The position numbers and the translations under genes are program-made. This document shows, in pieces, positions 36,301-43,090 of a stretch of 64,000 nt of DNA; position 1 is the stretch's first letter; every line of letters starts with the position of its first letter. Location of the stretch: NCBI RefSeq assembly GCF_034929435.1, contig NZ_JAYFUM010000019.1, positions 62,001-126,000 on the forward strand, written 5' to 3'. A model generated the notes under the pieces. It did no database searches and had not been told where the DNA came from. It saw nothing but the letters and a program-made list of their open reading frames with translations. Source of the DNA: Arcicella rigui. Its GTDB lineage: Bacteria > Bacteroidota > Bacteroidia > Cytophagales > Spirosomataceae.

Positions 36301-37075
36301 TTTTGAAAATATCGACAAAACCTTTGTAGAAAAAGGCAGTAAAGTAGAAAAAGAAGATTTACAAACGGTACTCGAAAACATTGATACTTATCTAAAAGAA
36401 GCTTTTTTACAAACCAATCAAGGCTTGAAGGCAGACGATGGTATGAACTTTATTCTCTACCAAATTGGAGAAACGATTGTTAAGAAATTTATCAATTACC
36501 AATTGGAAAATGAGGTTTTCCCGATTGAATTATTGGATGTAGAAAAAACGCTAAAAGTAACTTTCAATGCCCAAGTAAATGATAAAGTATTACCCGTAAA
36601 AATTGCAGGTAGAATAGACCGATTGGATAGAGTATCGGGGAATAAAATCAGGGTAATTGACTATAAAACGGGAAAGGTAGAAGCCAAAGAACTGACCATG
36701 AAGCCAGAAGATTTGGAAGAAAAACTCTTGGGCGATACTGATAAAGATAAATTCAGACAGCTTTGGTTGTATAAATACATGGTATTGAAACAAATGCTTT
36801 CAACCAGAGGCTTGAGTATCAGAGGAACAAAATTACCCGAAATTGATAATGAAGTAAGTGCTGGTATTTATTCATTCAGAAATATTGACGCAGGTTTATT
36901 AGAACAAAAAATCGCCTTTAATGCAGGCGAAACAGCCACGGAATTTGTAGCTGATTCCGAAAAATACTTACAACAATTCGTCAGCGATTTACTTAATCCA
37001 GAAAAACCTTTTGAAAAAACCAAAGACCAAGACAAATGTCAATACTGTGATTATAAAAGGATTTGTGGAAGGTAG
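33353..37075 (+). CDS. AddB-like PD-(D/E)XK nuclease with an in-frame DUF559 insertion
   Basis: 1240 residues. The N-terminus (RVCIVIPSRRGVLYFKDAL, 23-41) is the degenerate helicase-like start of AddB-type proteins. The C-terminal nuclease core includes IAGRIDRLDRV and VIDYKTGK near 1102. Cysteines at about 946 (FLDCSLKYYF) and at 1229, 1232 and 1238 (KCQYCDYKRICGR) fit the Fe-S cluster of AddB-type nucleases. These enzymes act in double-strand-break repair with an AddA-type helicase, which is not in the window. Residues about 412-660 are foreign: two palindromic elements enclosing a complete DUF559 domain, all in one open frame. The last 190 bases are duplicated at 37644. Whether the protein still works is unknown. 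Confidence 0.88.
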   Translation: MQTFLDQAAEYIFKQHSLNQLSRVCIVIPSRRGVLYFKDALAKLSDKPFLAPDVLAIDDFVNTMTGVRQIDQVALLFELYDVFKEIDPNVVFERFMTWASTLLNDFDKIDQYLVDAKALFAYMSEAKAIERWQMQLGESQRDRKLQTDRTDRYFKLFENIFSVYQNLRQRLADKGLHYRGMAYRELAENVEKYILSKERHTKYYFVGFNALSDAEEKIIRTLLKRKGFAETLWDSDAYYLYNKDQKAGNWLRYYKNGDEKNGITPLFNEEWKWQSDELLKGKKKIQIIGVANASVQAKVAGHIFKDWENTSKTDAIIPKSQTAIVLGDENLLVPVMNSLDESVKDFNVTMGLSLRNSMLFTLVDALFELQKNLVEFKTEDGGTVKIPKFSHRQIVRVLNHPFLRRYELIRFKPHPPVPSPSERGSNTAFEDSTLNEEQNLQKKSTANIEGKPSNPSEENTPSQKERGLGGEVSKLFTTDAQTWKYLKPFARENRIESTKAEELLWQLLRNRQFENYKFRRQHAVLGYIVDFINIEHSLIIELDGEIHEKDDNPKYDTYRTQELNQLGYKVLRFKNEEVLENVQGVLDEILRVIRGGEPKPHPPTPSPVERGSFSSFEDAALNKEEPHLQKKRATNIEYKPSNPSKENTPSQQEKGLGGEVKTEVENPIRKTLREITERNRVFLSSKELLEIAKNEPLFESIFKHWYNKPKNAVKCFYELIDLLREVYKENQDAIETEYLYQFYLILQRMEVILDERGDTVSIRSFKTFLYELIKQTKIPFESETDESLQIMGMLETRTLDFEKVIILSVNEKTLPQGKRQNTLIPFDALSDPQFNLPTHNHADAVMAYHFFRLMQRAKEVVLVHVLPSDTYGAGEKSRFILQIEHELSKLNPNLDITYPNVKFIGLEETEDKEETPLLIQKTTDILAFIEQEITEKGIFPSQMNQFLDCSLKYYFTRIAGIAQEEEVEEKIGVDTFGNWIHKTFENIDKTFVEKGSKVEKEDLQTVLENIDTYLKEAFLQTNQGLKADDGMNFILYQIGETIVKKFINYQLENEVFPIELLDVEKTLKVTFNAQVNDKVLPVKIAGRIDRLDRVSGNKIRVIDYKTGKVEAKELTMKPEDLEEKLLGDTDKDKFRQLWLYKYMVLKQMLSTRGLSIRGTKLPEIDNEVSAGIYSFRNIDAGLLEQKIAFNAGETATEFVADSEKYLQQFVSDLLNPEKPFEKTKDQDKCQYCDYKRICGR
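34587..34768. repeat. Palindromic element 1, in frame inside the nuclease gene
   Basis: About 182 bp. The outer arms are AACCTCACCCCCC... and ...GGGGGGTGAGGTT, about 38 bp each, and each arm also holds its own small palindrome CCCCTCTC-CTTCT-GAGAGGGG. A second, inner palindrome pairs CTTTTGAAGATTCT with AGAATCTTCAAAAG. Translated, it reads KPHPPVPSPSERG... to ...KERGLGGEV without a stop. Confidence 0.95.
34769..35147 (+). other. DUF559 endonuclease-like domain embedded in the fusion
   Basis: Residues about 472-598 of the fusion. Family hallmarks in order: FTTDAQTWKYLKPFARENR, AEELLWQLLRNRQF, KFRRQHAVLGYIVDF, LIIELDGEIHE, and GYKVLRFKNEEVLENVQGVL. DUF559 is a restriction-endonuclease-like (Vsr-type) domain; the Asp of YIVDF and the Glu-Leu-Asp of IIELDG are the likely metal-binding residues and are all present. 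The domain has full length but no start codon of its own, so it can be made only as part of the fusion. Confidence 0.88.
35148..35332. repeat. Palindromic element 2, in frame inside the nuclease gene
   Basis: About 185 bp, homologous to 34587-34768 and in the same orientation. Outer arms AACCTCACCCCCC and GGGGGGTGAGGTT; arm palindrome CCCCTCTC-CTGTT-GAGAGGGG; inner palindrome CTTTTGAAGATGCGGCTCTT with AAGAGCCGCATCTTCAAAAG. Where it differs from element 1, both arms differ in a matching way. The translation KPHPPTPSPVERG... stays open. Confidence 0.95.
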
Positions 37076-37105
37076 GAATGAGTGCTGAGTTTTGAATGGT
37101 GAGTT
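36916..37105 (+). repeat. 190-bp direct repeat, copy A (3' end of the nuclease gene)
   Basis: Covers the last 53 codons of the AddB-like gene, its stop and about 30 bases beyond. It matches 37644-37833 at 187 of 190 positions without gaps, offset 728 bp. Confidence 0.95.
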
Positions 37106-37224
37106 GTGAATTTGTAATACTCTTCATTTTTGCCATGTAAGATTGAAGTAAATAACGTGATAATAAAACAGTAAACAAGCGATGATTTGATGAATTTTAG
37201 ACAAAATCTTATGAATAAAACCAC

Positions 37225-37232
37225 TATATTTG
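37225..37232 (+). promoter_or_regulatory. -7 box for the antitoxin gene
   Basis: TATATTTG, an exact TAnnTTTG match, 23 bases before the ATG at 37256. A TTTG lies upstream but at too long a distance to be convincing. Confidence 0.45.
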
Positions 37233-37255
37233 ATTTAGTATAAAACGATAATAAT

Positions 37256-37519
37256 ATGCTAACAGCCATAGAAGGAGTTTATGATAATGGTCAGATAATT
37301 CTAAAAGAAAAGCCAGAACTTACTCATAAAGTAAAGGTATTTGTGATGTTTACAGAGGAAGAAGTTTTAGAACAGCCTGAAAATACTAAGATAGCGGTTT
37401 CTGGTACTTCAATGAAAGGTACTTTGCGAGGAGCTTGGAAAAATATAGACCCAAAAGATAAAGAAGATATTAAAAATCACTTTGAAAATATCAGAAATGA
37501 ATGGGAAAGAGATATTTAA
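37256..37519 (+). CDS. VapB-like antitoxin (DUF104/DUF2281-type)
   Basis: 87 residues. The N-terminus MLTAIEGVYDNGQIILKEKP, followed by VKVFVMFTEE, is the small beta-fold DNA-binding start common to one group of VapB-like antitoxins in Bacteroidota and cyanobacteria. The C-terminus (NIRNEWERDI) is the toxin-binding tail and overlaps the start of a PIN-domain toxin frame. The toxin frame is internally deleted, so this is now an orphan antitoxin. It lies inside the interval between the two copies of the 190-bp repeat. Confidence 0.75.
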   Translation: MLTAIEGVYDNGQIILKEKPELTHKVKVFVMFTEEEVLEQPENTKIAVSGTSMKGTLRGAWKNIDPKDKEDIKNHFENIRNEWERDI

Positions 37520-37635
37520 TTGATACAAATCTTATTGCTTTATGCTATGACTCAATTCTATTATCTGATAATGATTCCGACTTTGGGAAAATACCTTATT
37601 TAAGATACCTCAATCCTCGAAAGTACAAAGGTTAA
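37501..37635 (+). pseudogene. Internally deleted PIN-domain (VapC-like) toxin
   Basis: A 44-codon frame overlapping the antitoxin by 19 bases. It starts MGKRYLIDTNLIALCYDS, the N-terminus of a PIN domain with its first catalytic Asp, and then jumps to LLSDNDSDFGKIPYLRYLNP, which resembles the C-terminal end of the domain. About 80 residues between, with the other acidic residues, are missing. The frame is open to the stop, so the deletion was in frame, but the product cannot be an active RNase. Confidence 0.75.
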
Positions 37636-37643
37636 AAAACTGT

Positions 37644-37833
37644 CTTTAATGCAGGCGAAACAGCCACGGATTTTGTAGCTGATTCCGAAAAATACCTACA
37701 ACAATTCGTCAGCGATTTACTTAATCCAGAAAAACCTTTTGAAAAAACCCAAGACCAAGACAAATGTCAATACTGTGATTATAAAAGGATTTGTGGAAGG
37801 TAGGAATGAGTGCTGAGTTTTGAATGGTGAGTT
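37644..37833 (+). pseudogene. Second copy of the nuclease 3' end
   Basis: Carries codons for FNAGETATDFVADSEKYL to KRICGR and the stop, plus flanking DNA. Compared with 36916-37105 there are three changes: Glu to Asp, a silent change, and Lys to Gln. It has no start codon. It begins nine bases after the stop of the deleted toxin. Confidence 0.9.
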
Positions 37834-37932
37834 ATGAGTTTGAAATGCTAAATGTTAATTAAAAAATTAAATAACTGACAGGACTTAGCTTTAGGCAGTG
37901 AAAAACACTACTGAAAGCTTGGGAGAATAATT

Positions 37933-39126
37933 TTAGGTTTTAAATTTTGTTATATCTCTGAAGAAATCCTTAATACCAATCTTATTATTATTTTCATATA
38001 TAAAATCTTGATAAATATGCTCAAAATAATTTTCAACTCTGCAATAATCAATTATGGAATCTACCTTTCTTTTATCTAATTCATAGAATAGAGAAGCATC
38101 TAAAATATCAACTTTTGAAAACAAGGGGTCAAATCCGCTTACAAAATAGAAGTATAAAAAACATAGTTCATCAATAGTAAACGTTGACCGAATTATATCA
38201 AAGTAAGGTCTTTTATTCTTCCCTCTCAAAAATTTATCTTCATTGATAAATGAAAAAAGTAATCTTAATGTGCTCAGATAAGGAGATAGTATTATTAAAT
38301 AACCCTTCAAAGCATGAGGATTTGAATCAATAATTAAAGATACTTGTTCTATTTTCTCTTTGTCTTTTAAATCATTATATTTTAAATAAAGGCATTTACT
38401 TTTCTTACTTATTAAACTATTCTCAGGAAAACCAAAGTCACGTTCTTCATATATCAGCTTTTCCAGAGCAGAAATAAAAGACTTATTATCATTATTTATA
38501 ATCAAATTTCTACTTTCAGGATCCAAGAGAATAATCTTAATAAGATTAATAATTTCTTTGATATAAGAATCTAATTCATTCATAGAAGAACTATGTCTAT
38601 ATTTAATGAATTTCTCATTGTTAAGAAAATTTATATTTTCTTGCTCATAAGTTATTTCAAAAATATTATGTAAAAATTTCAACTCTTTTAAAATTTCAGC
38701 AAAACCATCATTTTTAGGAAATAGATTGTTAAATCTATCTCTATTTTCAATATGTATTTTTAATAATTCAAAAAATCTACTTTCAAATTTACTGTTCTGT
38801 TGGTCTCTAAATTGTTTTTTAAATTGTTTTGCTTGTTTCTTGTTAGCTTTTACCTGCTCCATAAAAGCCCAATAGGTAAGCAGAGCTGCCAATAAAGCCA
38901 CTATTGGGCCGAGTAGTCCACCAATTGTTCCTCCTAAATTGTTTGTAATTGGTAAAAGAGAAGTGAAGCTATTTAAAAAACTCTTTTTACTAAAAATTGA
39001 GTTTATTAGTGGTAAAAACATTATTGTAAGAACTATTAATGCACAAATTACTATCATTGATAAAATCAATGGCATTTGAATATTAAAATTTTCTTTATTC
39101 TTTTTGATTTTTTTGGTTTGATTCAT
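37933..39126 (-). CDS. AbiC-like (putative phage abortive infection) membrane protein
   Basis: 397 residues from ATG 39126 (a TTG five codons upstream is possible). Two membrane helices lie at about 17-40 and 62-88 (GGTIGGLLGPIVALLAALL), then a charged segment rich in Lys and Gln, then KFESRFFELLKIHIENRDRF, a hallmark of the putative AbiC family. The large helical cytoplasmic part has LYFYFVSGFDPLF near the end. The gene is clearly more AT-rich than its neighbours, which suggests transfer. A role in phage defence by growth arrest or death is inferred from the family. Confidence 0.72.
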   Translation of the reverse strand: MNQTKKIKKNKENFNIQMPLILSMIVICALIVLTIMFLPLINSIFSKKSFLNSFTSLLPITNNLGGTIGGLLGPIVALLAALLTYWAFMEQVKANKKQAKQFKKQFRDQQNSKFESRFFELLKIHIENRDRFNNLFPKNDGFAEILKELKFLHNIFEITYEQENINFLNNEKFIKYRHSSSMNELDSYIKEIINLIKIILLDPESRNLIINNDNKSFISALEKLIYEERDFGFPENSLISKKSKCLYLKYNDLKDKEKIEQVSLIIDSNPHALKGYLIILSPYLSTLRLLFSFINEDKFLRGKNKRPYFDIIRSTFTIDELCFLYFYFVSGFDPLFSKVDILDASLFYELDKRKVDSIIDYCRVENYFEHIYQDFIYENNNKIGIKDFFRDITKFKT

Positions 39127-39350
39127 TGGGTGTGAATTCAAAATATGTGAGAAATAACTATTTACAAATTACCTTATTTTTTTATATTTTTAAAAGGGGT
39201 ACATTATTTTTAAATCATTGGAATATAATTATTTAAAATAAATAGAAGCGTTTGCCTAAAATAAACTATGTAAACCCATTTTATACGTAGTTTAACTAAA
39301 ATATTGCTAAGAATAATTTAAACAAATCACGAGAACAACCATGAAAATAA

Positions 39351-39803
39351 ATGATAAACTTATTTGAACAAGCAATAAATAAAGACGAACTATTGGACTT
39401 TGCATTAGGTAAAGGTCATTATTTCATTGTAGATAGAGAATATGGAGGACATTCAGTTCTCTTCTCTTGGATAAATTATATTTTACCATTGTCCAAAATT
39501 AAGGGCTATGATTATGTTAATACAGCTATTGAGAAAATGATGATGGTTCTTTTTTATGCAACAGAGTTAGAAGAGCAGGAAAAAAATAAAACTTTACTTT
39601 ATCAACTTCATGTATATTACTATTTCGACAGTGAAAATAGAATCAATGCCAAGCCTCTAACAGCATTAAACTTACTGCTTGAAAAGTCATTGAGTAATTA
39701 TATCAATTCATTAATGCTTAAAAATGACCCTAAAGCAAATGATTTTATCAATGCGATAAATTTAATCAAATCACGAGGAGGGTTGAAAACAGATAGCCTT
39801 TAA
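39351..39803 (+). CDS. Orphan protein in the accessory region, unknown function
   Basis: 150 residues from ATG 39351, mainly helical, with MINLFEQAINKDELLDFALG at the start and AINLIKSRGG near the end. I do not recognise it. Its base composition is AT-rich like the AbiC-like gene, from which it is divergently transcribed. An 11-base word, CAAATCACGAG, occurs just upstream (about 39324) and again at the 3' end of the gene (about 39767). It could be an immunity- or defence-associated gene, but this is only from context. Confidence 0.55.
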   Translation: MINLFEQAINKDELLDFALGKGHYFIVDREYGGHSVLFSWINYILPLSKIKGYDYVNTAIEKMMMVLFYATELEEQEKNKTLLYQLHVYYYFDSENRINAKPLTALNLLLEKSLSNYINSLMLKNDPKANDFINAINLIKSRGGLKTDSL

Positions 39804-39839
39804 GATAAAGATTATTTTATTGTAATTGTAGATAAAGAC

Positions 39840-40245
39840 CCTCTAAAAGGTTCTCAAAAGAACCTATCTTCCTAAAAATACATTAAAAAAGGTTCTTTGG
39901 ACATTCTAAAAGGATATCGGGAGAACCTTTTTCCCGCAAAATACCGCAAAAAAGGTTCTTCGGACATTCTAAAAGGATGTCGGGAGAACCTATTTCCCGC
40001 AAAATACCGCAAAAAAGGTTCTTCGGACATTCTAAAAGGATATCGGGAGAACCTATTTCCCGCAAAATACCGCAAAAAAGGTTCTTCGGACATTCTAAAA
40101 GGATATCGGGAGAACCTTTTTCCCGCAAAATACCGCAAAAAAGGTTCTTTGGATATGCTAAAAGGTTCTCAGAAGAGCCTTTTGTCTTACCAAATACCCC
40201 AAAAAGATTCAGTGGAAGTGTTAAAAGATTTTAAGGACAGTTTAT
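39840..40245. repeat. 63-bp tandem repeat, four good units plus decayed ends
   Basis: Units can be marked at ACATTCTAAAAGGAT, beginning 39901, 39964, 40027 and 40090, each 63 bp apart. Partial, diverged units flank them (39840-39890 and 40150-40240). Each unit has AAAAGGTTCT and AGAACCTTTT in inverse orientation. One frame is open from TTG 39897 to 40262 and would encode a 21-residue repeat (DILKGYRENLFPAKYRKKGSS less one letter), but the first decayed unit has an in-frame TAA. A coding role is doubtful. Confidence 0.9.
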
Positions 40246-40320
40246 CGAATAAACGCCAATAGCATGATTTGTGGGCATGCTATTGGTAGGGAAATCGTTT
40301 AAATAAATGAGTATGATAAC

Positions 40321-41043
40321 TTAGGGATTCATGCGGTTGAAAGTAGCATTGATAACTTCTGGATTTGCTTTTGAAAGCATTTCACTAAAACCAAAAGTAA
40401 GTTCTGTTTTTCCTTCTTCCAATTGTTGGAAGATAGCTTCAATAAAAGCAGATACTGGTGGGTATTCATCATGTAAACCTTTCCCTCCAAGGTCGGTATT
40501 TAAAGCTGGAGGTATCATTTCAATTACTTCAATTGCTTTGGCTTTTAAAGTATGTCTCAAAGAAAGCGTAAACGAATGGAAAAAAGCCTTTGTAGCACAA
40601 TAAACTGGTACTTTGGTGAGTGGCACAAAAGCCAAACCAGAAGTTACATTGATGATAGTAGCCAAAGACGGCAAGTTAATAAACAATGAAATAAGGTGAA
40701 TAGGAGCTAAGACATTAGTATTGATTTCATGGCTTGCTTTGGCATAAAAATCATTGTCAGATACTTCCATCCAATTTTGAATTCCTGCATTATTTACCAA
40801 AACATTCAAGTCTGGGTGTTCTTTAGCAATCCATTCATACAAGGTAATACGTTCAGATTCAAGCGATAAATCACATACTTTAGTAATTACGGAAGGGAAT
40901 TTATCTTCTACCTCCTTTAAAACATCTGCACGCCTTCCGCAGATAATAACCGTATTATTTTCTTGGATAAATCTTTCTGTAAGTCCTAATCCAATACCAC
41001 TTGCACCACCTGTAATTAGGATTTTGTTGTTTTGTAATTTCAT
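40321..41043 (-). CDS. Short-chain dehydrogenase/reductase (DltE-like)
   Basis: 240 residues with a full classical SDR set: TGGASGIGLGL nucleotide loop near 11-21, NNAGIQNW near 88, the catalytic Ser in NVTSGLAF, and Tyr-x-x-x-Lys in VYCATKAFFHSF. The final part (EGKTELTFGFSEML) resembles DltE-type SDRs. Cofactor preference is probably NADP(H), as the second strand has a CGRR. The substrate is unknown. It is a single-gene unit beside the tandem repeat. Confidence 0.9.
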   Translation of the reverse strand: MKLQNNKILITGGASGIGLGLTERFIQENNTVIICGRRADVLKEVEDKFPSVITKVCDLSLESERITLYEWIAKEHPDLNVLVNNAGIQNWMEVSDNDFYAKASHEINTNVLAPIHLISLFINLPSLATIINVTSGLAFVPLTKVPVYCATKAFFHSFTLSLRHTLKAKAIEVIEMIPPALNTDLGGKGLHDEYPPVSAFIEAIFQQLEEGKTELTFGFSEMLSKANPEVINATFNRMNP

Positions 41044-41112
41044 TTTTGTTGATTGTTTTTCTGATGGGATTTTGGATTTGTTTAGACAAATTTTAAGAGT
41101 TGTCTTAACAAC

Positions 41113-41322
41113 TTATGATTTAGTTTTCTGTTCAAACCGATTAGATAAAAATACAGTTAGCATTCCTGCTAATAGCCCAACAATAAACCAAAGTGTATCA
41201 GCGATACTACAATGTTTTATCCATAGTTTTATTTCCAGCAATCTACTTGGATACAATGACAAATAAAATGAAAAAACTAAAAATAGAGCGGAGAATATAC
41301 GGTAAGGAGGAGGCGTTTTCAT
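41113..41322 (-). CDS. Small two-helix membrane protein
   Basis: 69 residues from ATG 41322. Hydrophobic helices at about 8-24 (IFSALFLVFSFYLSLYP) and 41-60 (ADTLWFIVGLLAGMLTVFL), then a short basic tail SNRFEQKTKS. It lies 70 bases upstream of the SDR gene on the same strand and may share its message. No family recognised; the amphipathic pattern suggests it is real. Confidence 0.5.
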   Translation of the reverse strand: MKTPPPYRIFSALFLVFSFYLSLYPSRLLEIKLWIKHCSIADTLWFIVGLLAGMLTVFLSNRFEQKTKS

Positions 41323-41559
41323 GAGTTTAGTGAAATAATTGATATAGATTGTTTTATGACTTTAATTATTAGGAATAAATTCTCTGTAATTTGAAAATCT
41401 TTTAATGTGGATTCAATAGTCTGGGTAAACTACTTAAAATTTCTAAAACGACAAAATATTTTTAGTCAGGACAACTTTCAAAAAAACTATAATTACTATG
41501 TCATGAGCGATGACTAAAATAGAATTATAATTAATACACAAAAAAGGGTATCTATTCTA

Positions 41560-41594
41560 TACTGATGGCATGACTTCAAGTCATGCCATCAGTA
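41560..41594. repeat. Perfect 16-bp inverted repeat
   Basis: TACTGATGGCATGACT and its exact complement, with a three-base loop TCA. It lies in a 379-bp gap, before the terminator of the M28 peptidase gene. There is no T run, so it looks like a dispersed palindrome rather than a terminator. Confidence 0.85.
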
Positions 41595-41616
41595 ATTATA
41601 AACAAACTTAAATCAA

Positions 41617-41653
41617 AAAGGGCATCAAGAATAAATCTCTTGATACCCTTTTT
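41617..41653 (-). terminator. Terminator of the M28 peptidase operon
   Basis: AAAAGGGcATCAAGA pairs with TCTTGATaCCCTTTT, closed by a short loop, followed by a T run on the minus strand, about 50 bases after the stop. Confidence 0.8.
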
Positions 41654-41701
41654 AATTCAAAAACCTGCTCAAAGCTCATTGCTCAAGGCTCAAAGCTAAA
41701 A

Positions 41702-43072
41702 CTACATTTTATCCAATAAGTAAACCAAACTTGCCATCGCTGCTGCTCCTAATTCTAATTCTCTTTGGTTTACCGTCTCGAAAGTATCGTTTGAAGCATG
41801 GTGATATTCAAAATATCGCTGTGAATCTGGTTTGAAACCAATTAAAACTGTTCCTTGTGGAGCTAAAGGGCCGATGTCAGCACCGCCACCGCCACGCTCG
41901 AATTCGTGGATGCCATAAGGAGCAAATAATTTGCGGTAGGCTTGAAATTTACTTAATAATTCAGCCGAAGCCCCTTGCATTCCAAAACCTTTTGGGGTAA
42001 ATCCTCCGCTGTCTGACTCTAAACCAAAAATATGTTTTTCATTATTGGCTTTGGCTAATTCAGCGTACTTGATACCGCCACGAGTGCCATTCTCTTCGTT
42101 CATAAACAATACAACTCTAATCGTATGTTTCGGACGAATATTCAAAGCTTTAAACATACGAATTACTTCCATCGACTGCACAATACCTGTTCCATCGTCG
42201 TGAGCCCCCTGTGCCAAATCCCAAGAATCTAAGTGTCCACCCACTACAATAATTTCTTCTGGATGTTCCGAACCTTTGATTTCAGCCACTACATTATGTG
42301 AAGGAGCATCATCAAAAGTTTGACAAGACTGTTTGAAATAGAATTTTGTTGAAGGATTTTCCTTTAAAATATTACTCAACAAGGTAGCCGCTTTAGTACT
42401 TAAAGCTGCCGCAGGAATCAATGGCACGCCAGTAGCATAAGACATAGAACCTGTATGCGGATAATCATTTTCTGTATTGCTCAACGAACGAATAATAACG
42501 CCAATTGCACCCACTTTTGCGGCTTCATTTGCTCCCGCACGACGTTGGTCGCCTGCCATTCCGTAAGCTTCAAAAGTATTGATACGGGTAGCATCCATTG
42601 GGCGATTGAAGAAAATAATTTTGCCTTCGCATTTTTCTTTGCCCAATGCTCTTAGTTCTTGAAAAGTTTTTACTTCAATTACTTCGGCAGTAATCCCTTT
42701 TTTAGGCGTTGCGATAGAGCCACCCAAAGCCGCAATTGGTACTTTTATTTTCTCTTTGCCATTCAAAATATAGCCTTCTTCTTTTGCTCCACGTTCCCAG
42801 TGTGGCACCATTACGTCTTGCAAAAAAACACGGTCATAACCACCAGATTCTAATAAAGTTTTTCCCCATTGTACGGCTTTTTTTGCTCCTTCCGAGCCAC
42901 TTAATCTTGGGCCGACATTGCCAGTCAAGTCTCGAAGCCATTCATAAGATTTTCCTCGCATTAGCGATTCGTCAAAGAATTTACGAACCATAACGGAGTC
43001 ATTATCCTGAGCAAAAGTGGATAATGATAAAGATAAAAGGATGCTTGTGATGAAGGTTGTTTGTTTTTTCAT
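41702..43072 (-). CDS. Secreted M28-family metallopeptidase
   Basis: 456 residues. A signal peptide (about 1-21, ending LSTFAQ) is followed by a PA-like inserted segment (about 130-260) and the zinc peptidase. Metal ligands are visible: His and Asp in VVGGHLDSWD and AHDDGTG, the Glu pair in MNEENGTRGG, and Asp in LESDSGGF, with a final His in YFEYHHASNDTFE. It is of the carboxypeptidase Q/aminopeptidase type and probably digests peptides in the periplasm. It lies 18 bases downstream of the polysaccharide deacetylase gene and shares its terminator. Confidence 0.93.
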   Translation of the reverse strand: MKKQTTFITSILLSLSLSTFAQDNDSVMVRKFFDESLMRGKSYEWLRDLTGNVGPRLSGSEGAKKAVQWGKTLLESGGYDRVFLQDVMVPHWERGAKEEGYILNGKEKIKVPIAALGGSIATPKKGITAEVIEVKTFQELRALGKEKCEGKIIFFNRPMDATRINTFEAYGMAGDQRRAGANEAAKVGAIGVIIRSLSNTENDYPHTGSMSYATGVPLIPAAALSTKAATLLSNILKENPSTKFYFKQSCQTFDDAPSHNVVAEIKGSEHPEEIIVVGGHLDSWDLAQGAHDDGTGIVQSMEVIRMFKALNIRPKHTIRVVLFMNEENGTRGGIKYAELAKANNEKHIFGLESDSGGFTPKGFGMQGASAELLSKFQAYRKLFAPYGIHEFERGGGGADIGPLAPQGTVLIGFKPDSQRYFEYHHASNDTFETVNQRELELGAAAMASLVYLLDKM

Positions 43073-43090
43073 GTTTTGTTGGTTGATGAA

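Noticed and set aside
39872..40138. Minus-strand ORFs in the 63-bp repeat
   Set aside because: They are a by-product of the tandem repeat being open in several frames; there is no start context and no family resemblance.
39840..40245. CRISPR-like array
   Set aside because: The units are contiguous 63-bp tandem repeats with no unique spacers, and no cas gene is nearby.
37076..40320. Prophage or integrative element with defined ends
   Set aside because: No integrase, structural phage gene or conjugation gene is present; the pieces look like separate insertions at a hotspot.
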